Below the pieces are notes generated by a model that ran no database searches, was not told where the DNA came from, and was given only the letters and a program-made list of their open reading frames with translations. From NCBI GenBank assembly GCA_903837285.1, contig CAILUD010000002.1, positions 1-44,420 of the forward strand: a stretch of DNA of 44,420 nucleotides, in the 5' to 3' direction. Below are positions 7,166 to 17,656 of this stretch, in pieces; positions within the stretch are counted from its first letter, which is position 1; the number at the start of each line of letters is the position of its first letter. The position numbers were made by a program, and so were the translations under genes. This stretch comes from an uncultured Bacteroidota bacterium. GTDB taxonomy: Bacteria; Bacteroidota; Bacteroidia; Bacteroidales; GWA2-32-17.

Positions 7166-7189
7166 CTGTCAGGTCGAAAGACCTGACAG
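7166..7189. repeat. REP-like palindrome with GAAA loop
   Basis: CTGTCAGGTC (7166-7175) and GACCTGACAG (7180-7189) form a perfect 10-bp stem around GAAA. This is the same core as the first hairpin of the ~120-bp repeats but in opposite orientation. It ends 5 nt from the stop codon of the dehydratase gene. There is no T tract in either direction. Confidence 0.75.
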
Positions 7190-7194
7190 CAGAG

Positions 7195-9069
7195 TTAGTC
7201 TTTCTTATCAAGTTTTTCGTATACTGAATTTGCACTTATAAATTCTGGTACAATCTCCTTCATTTGTGCAACAACATTGTAATTGTCGTAGGTATTTACT
7301 GATTCAAGAAGTTTCTCTATTTTGTTATTTACTTCATTATAGTCATACGACCTGACTTTGGCTATCATTATTTGAGGGTGATAAGTAGGAACAGTATTTT
7401 CTTTATCATTTAATAATTCTTCGTATATTTTTTCTCCGGGTCTTAAGCCAGTGAATGTTATTTTAATGTCTTTGTCTTCAACTAAACCCGAAAGTCGAAT
7501 CATTTTTTTTGCAAGGTCAACAATTTTTACAGATTTGCCCATATCGAAAATAAAAATTTCGCCACCTTTTCCCATTGCTGCTGCTTCTAAAACTAACTGA
7601 CAGGCCTCAGGAATTGTCATAAAATAACGTGTAATTTCAGGATGTGTAACTGTAATTGGTCCGCCATTTTCAATTTGTGCTCTAAATCTTGGTATTACTG
7701 AGCCATTAGAGCCAAGAACATTACCAAAGCGTGTTGTTATGAATCTGGTTTCAGAAATTGTTCCTAATGATTGAGTATAAATTTCGGCAACTCTTTTTGA
7801 GGCACCCATAACATTTGTTGGATTTACAGCTTTATCTGTTGAAATCATAACAAATCGCTCAACTTTATGAACATGTGCTAAGTATGCAAGAGTTTTAGTT
7901 CCTAGTACATTTGTAATAACAGCTTCTGCAGGGTTCTTTTCCATCATCGGAACATGCTTGTATGCACCTGCATGATAAATAACTGAAGGTTTATATCTGT
8001 CAATAATGTAATTTAATCTTCCGGCATTTGTTAAGTCGCCAATAATTAATTTAAAATCGTTAAAACCTAAATCTTCTAATTCAAGTGATAAATCATTTAG
8101 TGGGGTCTCGGCCTGATCAAACAGGACAATGCTTTTAGGTTTAAATTTTGTTAGCTGAATAACCATTTCGCGACCAATTGAACCTGCAGCACCGGTTACC
8201 ATAACAACTTTCCCAAGAATCTGCGATTTTATATTTTCTTTGTCTAATTGAATAGGTTCCCGTTCTAATAAATCTTCAATACGAATCTTTTTTAATTGGT
8301 TTGCACTTAATTCGCCGTTAATCCATTTTGAAGCTTCCGGAATAGTAAGAATATTTACATTTAAGTTAAAGCAAATATCTGTTATGTTATTTTTAATTTC
8401 TGATGATGTAAAAGTTGTAGCAAAAACTACTGAAGTTATATTATGTTTCTCAATTAAAAATGCAAGTTTGTCGTATGAATAAATGTCAATTCCTTCAAAT
8501 TTATTTCTGTTTTTTTTGCCTGAAGGATCGATAAAAGCAACAGCTCGGTATTTTATTTCCACATCATTATCAAATGCTCTTTTAACAGTATGCGCAAGTT
8601 CGTCAATTCCAATTATAATAATATCTGATCTTTTTCTGTTTGGGTTAACATATTCGAAATATAGAGATTTTACTAATAATCTTGAGAATGTTAAAGTAAA
8701 AACTGTTACTAAGAAATCTAAAATAATTATGGAGAAGGGAATAATGAAAATATTATTAAATGTGTAGTATGTTATTCCGTCTATTCCTACAAAAACAATG
8801 CTTCCTAAAAGAGTTACCAGAAAAATTCTCTCGGCATCTTTAGTGCTTGCAAATCTAACAAGTCCTGCATATAATCTGCTTATTAAAAAACTTATTGCCC
8901 TTACTACAAGAATAATTGGCAATACATAATAAAGCATAGGCATCAACTCGTGATGAGGAATTGCAAAATTAAATCTTAATAAATAAGCAATAAAAACTGA
9001 AAATACACAAATGAATATATCAATTAAAAAGATTACCCATCGTGGTGTGTTTTTTCTTAAAAGTTCCAT
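7195..9069 (-). CDS. CapD/FlaA1-type nucleotide-sugar 4,6-dehydratase, membrane-bound
   Basis: A 624-aa polysaccharide biosynthesis protein of the long WbpM/CapD type. Four membrane helices occupy about residues 12-135, followed by a first Rossmann-like region (about 148-245) and a second, catalytic NAD(P)-binding SDR domain. The latter has GAAGSIG (293-299), the STDKAVNP segment (410-417) and the MGASK motif (421-425), where Met replaces the usual catalytic Tyr and the Lys is kept, as in UDP-GlcNAc 4,6-dehydratases. It would make 4-keto-6-deoxy sugars for capsule or O-antigen. It stands alone here with no other sugar genes next to it. The full family length and key residues are intact. Confidence 0.88.
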   Translation of the reverse strand: MELLRKNTPRWVIFLIDIFICVFSVFIAYLLRFNFAIPHHELMPMLYYVLPIILVVRAISFLISRLYAGLVRFASTKDAERIFLVTLLGSIVFVGIDGITYYTFNNIFIIPFSIIILDFLVTVFTLTFSRLLVKSLYFEYVNPNRKRSDIIIIGIDELAHTVKRAFDNDVEIKYRAVAFIDPSGKKNRNKFEGIDIYSYDKLAFLIEKHNITSVVFATTFTSSEIKNNITDICFNLNVNILTIPEASKWINGELSANQLKKIRIEDLLEREPIQLDKENIKSQILGKVVMVTGAAGSIGREMVIQLTKFKPKSIVLFDQAETPLNDLSLELEDLGFNDFKLIIGDLTNAGRLNYIIDRYKPSVIYHAGAYKHVPMMEKNPAEAVITNVLGTKTLAYLAHVHKVERFVMISTDKAVNPTNVMGASKRVAEIYTQSLGTISETRFITTRFGNVLGSNGSVIPRFRAQIENGGPITVTHPEITRYFMTIPEACQLVLEAAAMGKGGEIFIFDMGKSVKIVDLAKKMIRLSGLVEDKDIKITFTGLRPGEKIYEELLNDKENTVPTYHPQIMIAKVRSYDYNEVNNKIEKLLESVNTYDNYNVVAQMKEIVPEFISANSVYEKLDKKD

Positions 9070-9219
9070 TTATTTAATTAAATAATTACGACAAATGTAC
9101 TAATTGCAATTATAAAATTCACTCACATTATTAATTTACTTTTTATCTTTGGTGTAATAAATTACTATATTTCAGTAAAATAAATATATTTTTTTATCTT
9201 TAAAACTTGTCAATAAAAA

Positions 9220-9253
9220 TTTGTTTTTGGGTTTAGAAAAATTTCTATCTTTG
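9220..9253 (+). promoter_or_regulatory. Promoter of atpD-atpC
   Basis: TTTG at 9220-9223, 22 nt, then TATCTTTG at 9246-9253, matching the Bacteroidota sigma-A pattern. A second -33 candidate TTG lies at 9227-9229. The predicted start lies about 25 nt before the atpD ATG. A further TATCTTTG at 9144-9151 lacks a partner box. Confidence 0.6.
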
Positions 9254-9265
9254 TGACTAAATTGA

Positions 9266-10801
<1,536 letters not shown>

Positions 10802-10835
10802 TAATTGACAATATAAATTTATAAAATTGTTAATT

Positions 10836-11075
10836 ATGACAGTTGAAATTTTAACACCAGAAAAAAGCTTATTTACCGGAGAAGCAAAATTAATTCAGCT
10901 TCCCGGTGCTGATGGCTCTTTCGAATTAATGAATAACCACGCACCAATTATTTCTACATTAGCCGAGGGCAAAATAAAAGTTGTTGAAGCAAATGGCAAT
11001 AAATTATTTTTTGATATTTTAGGCGGAATGGTTGAAATGTCATCAAATAAAATTACTGTTTTAGCTGAAGCTTAA
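10836..11075 (+). CDS. atpC: F1F0 ATP synthase subunit epsilon (short form)
   Basis: A 79-aa protein with the epsilon N-terminal beta-sandwich: MTVEILTPEKSLFTGEA, then LPGADGSFELMNNHAPIIS and LAEGKIKVVE. The C-terminal helical hairpin, which in many bacteria inhibits ATP hydrolysis, is absent; short epsilons like this are usual in Bacteroidota. It connects gamma to the c-ring. The ATG at 10836 is preferred over a TTG three codons earlier because the family start is MTVEI-like. It is co-transcribed with atpD. Confidence 0.93.
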   Translation: MTVEILTPEKSLFTGEAKLIQLPGADGSFELMNNHAPIISTLAEGKIKVVEANGNKLFFDILGGMVEMSSNKITVLAEA

Positions 11076-11086
11076 ATTTATTCAAA

Positions 11087-11821
11087 ATGAAAAACTTACT
11101 CGCTGCTCTTTTATTCTTTTCTGGAATAATCTCCTCTTATTCGCAAGATTTAGTGACTTTTACAGCTTCTGATGGATTAACTGTTTCGGCAAACTTATAT
11201 GAAGTTGATGAAAGTTTCCCATATTTAATTCTATACCATCAAGCAGGTTATAGTAAGGGAGAATACAAAGTTTCTGCAATTAAATTATTGAAACTAGGTT
11301 ATAATTGCCTTGCTGTTGATTTACGTTCAGGAGGTGGAGTTAATTTTGTTCAAAATGAAACTGCAAATCTTGCAAAACAAAAAGGTATTTCAACCACTTA
11401 CCTTGATGCAGAGAAAGATATGATAGCAGCAATTGATTATGCTTATGAAAAAAGCAATAAACAAGTTGTCCTTTTTGGAAGTTCATATTCTGCCTCACTT
11501 GCAATGAGAATAGCTAAAGGAAATTCAAAAGTTAAAGCAGTAATTGCATTCAGTCCCGGTGAATATTTTCAACCAGATATGGTTATGAAAGAACAATTAA
11601 AAGGTTTTGATAAACCAGTTTTTGTTGCTTGCTCACAACGGGAATTTACATATATGAATGATTTACTTGCCGATATTCCAGCCGAATTAAAAACTGTTTT
11701 TAAACCTCAGGAAGGTATTGGTGAGCATGGTTCAAAGAGCCTTTGGCAAGAATGTCCAACTAGTAAAGAATATTGGCTTGCATTACTGATGTATTTTAAA
11801 AAACTTGAAAATATTAAGTAA
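11087..11821 (+). CDS. Exported alpha/beta hydrolase
   Basis: A 244-aa protein with a signal peptide (residues 1-19, cleavage near SYS-Q). The hydrolase fold is indicated by YHQAGYSKGEY (50-60, oxyanion region), the nucleophile elbow GSSYS (131-135, Ser133) and GEHGS (212-216, His214) as the likely catalytic histidine. The acid is probably Asp or Glu near 185-200. It is an esterase or peptidase-like enzyme of unknown substrate, acting in the periplasm or on the surface. It starts only 11 nt after atpC, so it may be read through from the atp promoter. A terminator follows. Confidence 0.75.
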   Translation: MKNLLAALLFFSGIISSYSQDLVTFTASDGLTVSANLYEVDESFPYLILYHQAGYSKGEYKVSAIKLLKLGYNCLAVDLRSGGGVNFVQNETANLAKQKGISTTYLDAEKDMIAAIDYAYEKSNKQVVLFGSSYSASLAMRIAKGNSKVKAVIAFSPGEYFQPDMVMKEQLKGFDKPVFVACSQREFTYMNDLLADIPAELKTVFKPQEGIGEHGSKSLWQECPTSKEYWLALLMYFKKLENIK

Positions 11822-11852
11822 GGTTAACTTTCTCCTTTAGGTATTTAGAATT

Positions 11853-11887
11853 GTTTATTGTTGAACATTAAACAATAAACTTTTTTT
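11853..11887 (+). terminator. Intrinsic terminator after the hydrolase gene
   Basis: Perfect 10-bp stem GTTTATTGTT (11853-11862) with AACAATAAAC (11871-11880) and an 8-nt loop, followed by seven T (11881-11887). It ends the atpD-atpC-hydrolase transcript. Its T run overlaps the last codon of the convergent gene on the minus strand. Confidence 0.8.
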
Positions 11888-12806
11888 AACTTTTTGCCAG
11901 ACCTATCCACAAAAATTTCTTATAAGTATTTCCAATTGAAAGTAGTTTCATAACAATAAATGCTAAAATTATTCTTGTAAGAAAAATCCACCAGAAACTC
12001 GCTCCCAAGACTACAAATACAAGAGTATCTTCAATTATAGCATGAGCTAAGACCATAAAAACAGTAACAAGACAAGCATCTTTATGAGTTAAAGTTTTCT
12101 TCTCGTTGAATTGAAATAAAATTCCTGCACCATATACAATTCCAAGCACAAAACCAGCCATCCACGGAATTAAAGCATTTGGCGATAAACCTATTAATGA
12201 TGCAATTCCTTGTAACTTTTGTTTAATTACCTGGCTGAATTTCCATTTCTTTAAAAGTTCATATAAAAAGTTTAAAACAAAAATCAATATAAGAACCTGG
12301 AAACACGTAACAACCATTGCTTTTATTGTATTTATCCAGCTAAACGCTTCGGGGTTCATGTATGGATTTAAAATTGCACCTTTAATTTCATCAGGTAATA
12401 TTAAATTCATTAGCATTCCAGCCAATAAGCCAAAAGCAACTCTGAAAAGTGATAATCTGGCAGTAGCAAATTTTAGTTTTATTAATATGCCGCTTTCAAC
12501 TAAAAGATTATGCGAAAAACCTAAAATAATTCCAAGAATGGTGACTTGTTTAAATGTTAAATCTAAAGCTGGAATTGTTGCGATTCCGGCATAAACATTT
12601 CCAAAAAAACCAGCCATTAATGTTACGGCAGCTTCTCCTGGCAATCCAAGCAATTTCATAAAAGGACTTAATATTGGACTTACCCATAAAAAGAAACCAG
12701 AAAATTTTAGAAATGCAGCTAACAGCGAAAATGGAACGTAGATTTTTACAAGCATCCACGAAATTTTCAGTGACAATTTTCCGGTTGAAATAAAGATCTC
12801 TTTCAT
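11886..12806 (-). CDS. Gate-domain (nucleoside-recognition-type) membrane protein
   Basis: A 306-aa integral membrane protein with about eight hydrophobic segments. The region LLGLPGEAAVTLMAGFFGNV (about 54-73) is the usual signature of Gate/nucleoside-recognition proteins, which are related to the spore maturation proteins SpmA/SpmB and to transporter gates. A second, weaker repeat appears in the C-terminal half (about 205-270). The function of the family is uncertain; transport of a small solute is an inference. It is convergent with the alpha/beta hydrolase and alone on its strand. Confidence 0.65.
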   Translation of the reverse strand: MKEIFISTGKLSLKISWMLVKIYVPFSLLAAFLKFSGFFLWVSPILSPFMKLLGLPGEAAVTLMAGFFGNVYAGIATIPALDLTFKQVTILGIILGFSHNLLVESGILIKLKFATARLSLFRVAFGLLAGMLMNLILPDEIKGAILNPYMNPEAFSWINTIKAMVVTCFQVLILIFVLNFLYELLKKWKFSQVIKQKLQGIASLIGLSPNALIPWMAGFVLGIVYGAGILFQFNEKKTLTHKDACLVTVFMVLAHAIIEDTLVFVVLGASFWWIFLTRIILAFIVMKLLSIGNTYKKFLWIGLAKS

Positions 12807-12972
12807 TTTTAAAATAAAGACCGAAATTAATTTTAATAATTGAAAACCATTTAAACCTTGTTAAAATATTGAAATAAAATTATTGTAAGCTAATACTAAT
12901 AAGGAAAACAAAATCGAATCTCATTTTAATCAACTACTTTTGTATTTAAATAAAAATCAAATATTCTTATAG

Positions 12973-15192
12973 ATGAAAAATATTATAATTCTTGCTCTGA
13001 TTATTTTAATCCCTTTTATCTCTAAATCACAAGCAGATATTGCCGCTGCAAGAGCTCTTACCATTGGCACATCTGTTACTGTAACAGGAGTTGTATTAAA
13101 TGGTTCAGAACTTGGAAATGTTAGATATGTACAAGATTCGACAGCAGGTATTGCAGTTTACAATGCATCTGCAAATCCGGTTCTTACATCTGCAATTAAA
13201 GGTGATAAAATTACAGTAACTGGTTTTTTAAAAAATTATAATTCTTTATTGGAAATTGATCCCGTGACTAATGCTACTTTAGTTTCAAGTTCTCAACCAT
13301 TACCTCAGATTCAAATAATAACACCAATAGGAATGAATGAGAGCGTAGAAAGTGAGTTGATGCAATTAAATCATTGTTTAATTCAAGGAACTGGAAATTT
13401 TGTTGCTAACACAAATTATACCTTTACTTCTAATGGAGAATCTGGACAGTTAAGAACTGTAACAACGTGTCCGTTAGTTGGGCAACCTATACCTACAGGA
13501 GCTGTAAATATTTCGGGAATAGTTTCACAGTATTCATTCACAGGTTATGGGGGATATCAGTTGCTTATCAGAAACGGATTTGACATTGTTCCTGATTCGT
13601 CAATATTAATTACCTCTCCAATAACTGTAAGCAATATAACCACCACCGGATTTACTTTAAATTGGATAACAAATATTAGTGGTTCTACTCAGATTTATTA
13701 TGGAAACACTACAAATCTTGAGCTGGGAATTTTAAACGGAACTACAAATGCAACAAATCACACAATTAATGTAATAGGAGCCAATGCTGCAGAAATATTT
13801 TACATTAGGGCATTCTCGGTTCACAATAACGATACAGCAAAAGCTTCTATTCAAACATTTATAACACAATCAAATTCTTCAGGAGATATGAAAGTGTATT
13901 TTACCAGATCTGTTGATAATACTGTTTCTGCAGGCACAAATGCAATTACACTTAATAGTTTAATTGATGATACACTTATAAATTATATAAACCGTTCAAA
14001 ATATAGTTTAGATATTGCGATTTATAATTTTAGTACTACAAATATAGCCGATATAACAGGAGCCATCAATGCAGCAAAAAATAGGGGGGTAGCTGTAAGG
14101 ATAATACATGATGATGCCGCTTCAAATACTGGATTGACTGGTTTGGATGCTGCAATTGGTCAGATTTCAAATGGAAATTCAGGTGGTATAATGCATAATA
14201 AATTTGTTGTTATTGATGCGAATTCGGTTAATCCGGAAGATGCCATAGTATGGACAGGATCTACAAACTGGACAGATTTACAAATTAATTACACTGATGC
14301 GAATAATGTTATAATAATACACGATCAAAGTCTGGCAAAAGCATATAAAATTGAATTTGAAGAAATGTATGGTAGTTCTGGATTGTTACCAAATGCGTCA
14401 AATGCAAAATTTGGAAGTTATAAAACAAATAATACACCTCACGAATTTATAATAGGTGGCAATAGAGTGGAATTGTATTTCAGTCCTTCTGACAGTGTTA
14501 CTGAAAGAATTATTGATGTAATTGGAACTGCGGATAATGAATTATATGTAGAAACAAATCTTATAACAAAAACTAATCTGGCTACTGCAATAGGCAATAA
14601 AGCAAATGCGGGAGTTGTAACAAAAGCTATGGTAAGTAGTCCTGGAAGTTGTACGCCAGCTGTTGTTTCTATTTTATCACTTGCTTTAGGCAATAATTTT
14701 AAAGAGTATATAGAAGGTGGAATATTACATCACAAACTTTTAATTGCAGATCCTAATTATACTAGTTCTGATCCATTAGTTTTAACTGGTTCGCATAATT
14801 GGAGTGCTTCTGCCGAAACAGTAAATGATGAAAATACTCTTGTTGTTCACAATGCTACAATTGCTAATATTTATTACCAGGAATTTGTTAAAAGATTTGG
14901 TTTAAGTCTTGTTATCACAAATAATAATGAAGAATTAACAAATAACAAAATAAATATTTATCCGAATCCATGTAGCGACTTTTTAAACATAGAATTTTCC
15001 GAAAGAAATAAATCAGCTATAATAATTAAGTTGTATGATATTTCAGGTAAACTTGTTTTAAGTGAAATTGAAAATGTTATTGATAAATATTCTTGCACGT
15101 TAAATATTTCAAAATTGAATAAGGGGTTATATGTTTTGACAATAAATGATGATAATGCTCTACAATTTTATCAAAAATTATCAGTGGAATAA
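12973..15192 (+). CDS. Secreted phospholipase D-like protein with T9SS sorting tail
   Basis: A 739-aa exported protein. Domains in order: signal peptide (1-19); an OB-fold-like nucleic-acid-binding domain as in DUF5689/YhcR-type proteins (about 25-210, with VTVTGVVLN and DKITVTGFL); a fibronectin-III-like domain (about 214-298); two PLD half-domains; and a C-terminal type A T9SS sorting domain (about 660-739, IYPNPCSDFLNI ... KLNKGLY). The PLD HxK pairs are His408/Lys410 (MHNKF, then TGSTNW) and His586/Lys588 (HHKLL, then TGSHNW), so both active-site halves are complete. This points to an exported nuclease or phospholipase attached to the surface by the T9SS. TACTTTTG at 12935-12942 is a possible -7 box. 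Confidence 0.85.
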   Translation: MKNIIILALIILIPFISKSQADIAAARALTIGTSVTVTGVVLNGSELGNVRYVQDSTAGIAVYNASANPVLTSAIKGDKITVTGFLKNYNSLLEIDPVTNATLVSSSQPLPQIQIITPIGMNESVESELMQLNHCLIQGTGNFVANTNYTFTSNGESGQLRTVTTCPLVGQPIPTGAVNISGIVSQYSFTGYGGYQLLIRNGFDIVPDSSILITSPITVSNITTTGFTLNWITNISGSTQIYYGNTTNLELGILNGTTNATNHTINVIGANAAEIFYIRAFSVHNNDTAKASIQTFITQSNSSGDMKVYFTRSVDNTVSAGTNAITLNSLIDDTLINYINRSKYSLDIAIYNFSTTNIADITGAINAAKNRGVAVRIIHDDAASNTGLTGLDAAIGQISNGNSGGIMHNKFVVIDANSVNPEDAIVWTGSTNWTDLQINYTDANNVIIIHDQSLAKAYKIEFEEMYGSSGLLPNASNAKFGSYKTNNTPHEFIIGGNRVELYFSPSDSVTERIIDVIGTADNELYVETNLITKTNLATAIGNKANAGVVTKAMVSSPGSCTPAVVSILSLALGNNFKEYIEGGILHHKLLIADPNYTSSDPLVLTGSHNWSASAETVNDENTLVVHNATIANIYYQEFVKRFGLSLVITNNNEELTNNKINIYPNPCSDFLNIEFSERNKSAIIIKLYDISGKLVLSEIENVIDKYSCTLNISKLNKGLYVLTINDDNALQFYQKLSVE

Positions 15193-15299
15193 TTCATGAA
15201 TTTAACAGAAATCCTTTTTTTTGTTAAAAAATCTATAATTACAATATTAGAATAGCTTATTCGTTATAGAATTTCATTAAAAAATACTATCTTCGCAAA

Positions 15300-16097
15300 A
15301 TGTTTTCAAAAAGGTCATATTTATTCGTATTAATCACATTGTCAGTTGTTTTTGGTTCATGTAGTAAGTACCAAAAATACCTTAAAAGTTCTGACTATGC
15401 ATTAAAATACGAAAAAGGAGTTGAATATTACGAGAAAAAGGATTACTACCGGGCAATTGGTTTATTTGAAGAATTAGAAAATATGTACAAAGGCTCTGAT
15501 AAAGCTGAAAAAATTCAGTTCTTCATGGCTTATTGCTATTATAATCAAGGTGATCAAATACTTGCTGGTTATTATTTTAAAAATTTTGCTGAAAGATACC
15601 CGCTTTCTGTTCATCGCGAAGAATGTGAATATATGTCGGCATATTGCAGTTATCTTAATTCTCCTGAACCAAGTTTAGATCAGGCATATACATATAAGGC
15701 AATTGAGGAAATGCAGATGTTTTTAAATAAATATCCAAAGAGTACAAGAGTTGCAGAATGTAATAAAATTGTAGACGATTTAAGAAGTAAATTGGAAATA
15801 AAATCATTCAAATCGGCAAGGCTTTATTTTGATATTGGCGACTATAGAGCCGCAATTATTGCTTTTAAGGCAGGTTTAATTGATTTTCCGGATAGTCCTT
15901 TTAGAGAAGAAATTATGTTTTTGACTTTAAAATCTGCTTTTCTTTTAGCCGAAAACAGTATTATATCAAAAAAAGCAACTCGCTATCAGGATACAGTTGA
16001 TGAGTACTATGCTTTTACTGCAGAATATCCTCAATCTCAATATCTAAAGGAAGCTGAGAAATTATTTAATGACGCAACCAAAAATTTAAAAAACTAA
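15300..16097 (+). CDS. bamD: Outer-membrane assembly lipoprotein BamD
   Basis: A 265-aa lipoprotein with signal peptide and lipobox ending FGSC (Cys21), followed by tetratricopeptide-like helical repeats (EKGVEYYEKKDYYRAIGLF, AYCYYNQGDQILAGYYFKNFAE and others) as in BamD/YfiO. It is a periplasm-facing component of the beta-barrel assembly machine, working with BamA, which is encoded at 35982-38534 in this same window. It heads a run with rpoZ and coaBC (11-nt gap and 1-nt overlap). TATCTTCG at 15288-15295 is a possible -7 box just before the ATG. Confidence 0.92.
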   Translation: MFSKRSYLFVLITLSVVFGSCSKYQKYLKSSDYALKYEKGVEYYEKKDYYRAIGLFEELENMYKGSDKAEKIQFFMAYCYYNQGDQILAGYYFKNFAERYPLSVHREECEYMSAYCSYLNSPEPSLDQAYTYKAIEEMQMFLNKYPKSTRVAECNKIVDDLRSKLEIKSFKSARLYFDIGDYRAAIIAFKAGLIDFPDSPFREEIMFLTLKSAFLLAENSIISKKATRYQDTVDEYYAFTAEYPQSQYLKEAEKLFNDATKNLKN

Positions 16098-16108
16098 ATT
16101 TCAATAAT

Positions 16109-16450
16109 ATGGATCACAAAAAAATTAACGCATCAGTTACTACAATTACACGCGACCTAAACAAACTCGAAATCGAAACTGGTAATATCTATCAGTCAGT
16201 AATGGTAATTGCAAAGCGTTCTAATCAAATTTCATTAGAAGTTAAAGATGAACTTAGCCGTAAATTAGAAGAATTTGCTTCATTTACAGATAACTTAGAA
16301 GAGATATTTGAAAACCGTGAACAAATTGAAATTTCACGTTTTTACGAAAAACTTCCAAAACCATCTTCAATTGCTTTACAGGAATTTATTGAAAGCAAAT
16401 TGTATTTCCGCACACCGGAAAAAGAAGAGAAACAGCCTGATGTGCTATAA
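16109..16450 (+). CDS. rpoZ: RNA polymerase omega-like subunit
   Basis: A 113-aa protein carrying the omega core in the form seen in Bacteroidota: TRDLNKLEIETGNIYQSVMV then IAKRSNQIS (about residues 13-42), which corresponds to the RPB6/omega helix that clamps the beta-prime subunit. The C-terminal half is an acidic extension typical of the phylum. It promotes RNA polymerase assembly. The stop TAA shares its last A with the coaBC start, so the two are translationally coupled. Confidence 0.85.
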   Translation: MDHKKINASVTTITRDLNKLEIETGNIYQSVMVIAKRSNQISLEVKDELSRKLEEFASFTDNLEEIFENREQIEISRFYEKLPKPSSIALQEFIESKLYFRTPEKEEKQPDVL

Positions 16451-17652
16451 TGTTTCTTAAAGGAAAACATATAATACTTGGAATTACTGGCAGCATTGCA
16501 GCATATAAAGCTGCAACTATTACTAGATTGCTTATTAAAGAAGGCGCTGAGGTTAGAATTGTTATAACTCCTACAGCAAAAGAATTTATTACTCCGGTAA
16601 CTTTATCTGCATTATCAAAAAATTCGGTTCTCTGTGATTTTTTTCAGCAACAAAGTGGAGATTGGAATAGTCATGTTGACCTTGGAATTTGGGCCGATTT
16701 ATTTATAATTGCTCCTGCATCTGCTAATACTATTGCTAAAATGGCTAATGGTGTTTGCGATAATCTTTTGCTAACTACTTATTTGTCTGCCAAATGTTCG
16801 GTAATTGTTGCACCAGCAATGGACTTAGATATGTTTGCACATCCTGCAACTCAAAAAAATATCGAAATTCTTAAATCATACGGAAATATAATTATTGAGC
16901 CTGCAACAGGTGAATTAGCTAGCGGTTTAGATGGTAAAGGTAGAATGGAAGAACCCGAAAAAATTGTTTCAGAAATTGTAAAATTTTTCGAGTCAAAAAA
17001 AAAATTCAAAGGTAAACGGGTAATTGTAACAGCTGGCCCTACTTTAGAAGCTATTGATCCTGTGCGGTATATAAGCAATCATTCTTCAGGCAAAATGGGT
17101 TATGCAATTGCAAATTGTTTGGATGACCAGGGAGCAGAAGTAATTTTAATTTCCGGACCAGTTTCAATAAAAGATATAAATAAAAATATAAATGTTGTAA
17201 ATGTAGTTTCTGCAAGCGATATGTATAGAGCTGCAAATGAATGGTTTCCAAAAGTTGATGCAGCAATACTTTCAGCAGCAGTTGCGGATTATACGCCAAC
17301 AAATGTTTCAGCTACAAAAATAAAACATGCACAAAATTCTACATCAGTTCAATTAGAGCCAACAAAAGATATTGCCGCACATCTTGGTAAAATTAAAACT
17401 GCTAATCAGGTAATTATAGGTTTTGCATTAGAAACAGATAATGAGATTGAGAATGCAAAAACAAAGCTAAAAAATAAAAATTTAGATTTAATAGTTCTTA
17501 ATTCGCTGAAAGATAAAGATGCAGGTTTTGGCACTGAAACAAACAAAGTCACTTTTATTGACAATAGCAATAATATTCGTAATTTTGAGTTAAAGCATAA
17601 ATCAAAAGTTGCTGAGGATATTGTAAATGAGTTATATAAACTATTGTCTTAA
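16450..17652 (+). CDS. coaBC: Bifunctional phosphopantothenoylcysteine decarboxylase / phosphopantothenate-cysteine ligase
   Basis: A 400-aa coenzyme A biosynthesis enzyme. The N-terminal CoaC flavoprotein has GITGSIAAYK (11-20), the active-site His75 in SHVDLG, and PAMDLDMF (122-129, the usual PAMN with Asp). The segment GELASGLDGKGRM (154-166) has Ser158 where E. coli has the catalytic Cys158. The C-terminal CoaB domain begins with VTAGPTLEAIDPVRYISN (193-210) and contains AAVADYTP. The product is 4'-phosphopantetheine. It starts on the last base of the rpoZ stop codon and is followed 4 nt later by porD. Identity is secure; the Cys change may be usual in this phylum. Confidence 0.95.
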   Translation: MFLKGKHIILGITGSIAAYKAATITRLLIKEGAEVRIVITPTAKEFITPVTLSALSKNSVLCDFFQQQSGDWNSHVDLGIWADLFIIAPASANTIAKMANGVCDNLLLTTYLSAKCSVIVAPAMDLDMFAHPATQKNIEILKSYGNIIIEPATGELASGLDGKGRMEEPEKIVSEIVKFFESKKKFKGKRVIVTAGPTLEAIDPVRYISNHSSGKMGYAIANCLDDQGAEVILISGPVSIKDINKNINVVNVVSASDMYRAANEWFPKVDAAILSAAVADYTPTNVSATKIKHAQNSTSVQLEPTKDIAAHLGKIKTANQVIIGFALETDNEIENAKTKLKNKNLDLIVLNSLKDKDAGFGTETNKVTFIDNSNNIRNFELKHKSKVAEDIVNELYKLLS

Positions 17653-17656
17653 TATT

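Noticed and set aside
6143..7189. The hairpin repeats as a CRISPR array
   Set aside because: There are only two long copies with a gene between them, no regular short repeats or spacers, and no cas genes.
7166..7189. The palindrome at the end of the dehydratase gene as a terminator
   Set aside because: No T tract follows on either strand, and it is a copy of the repeat core found twice upstream.
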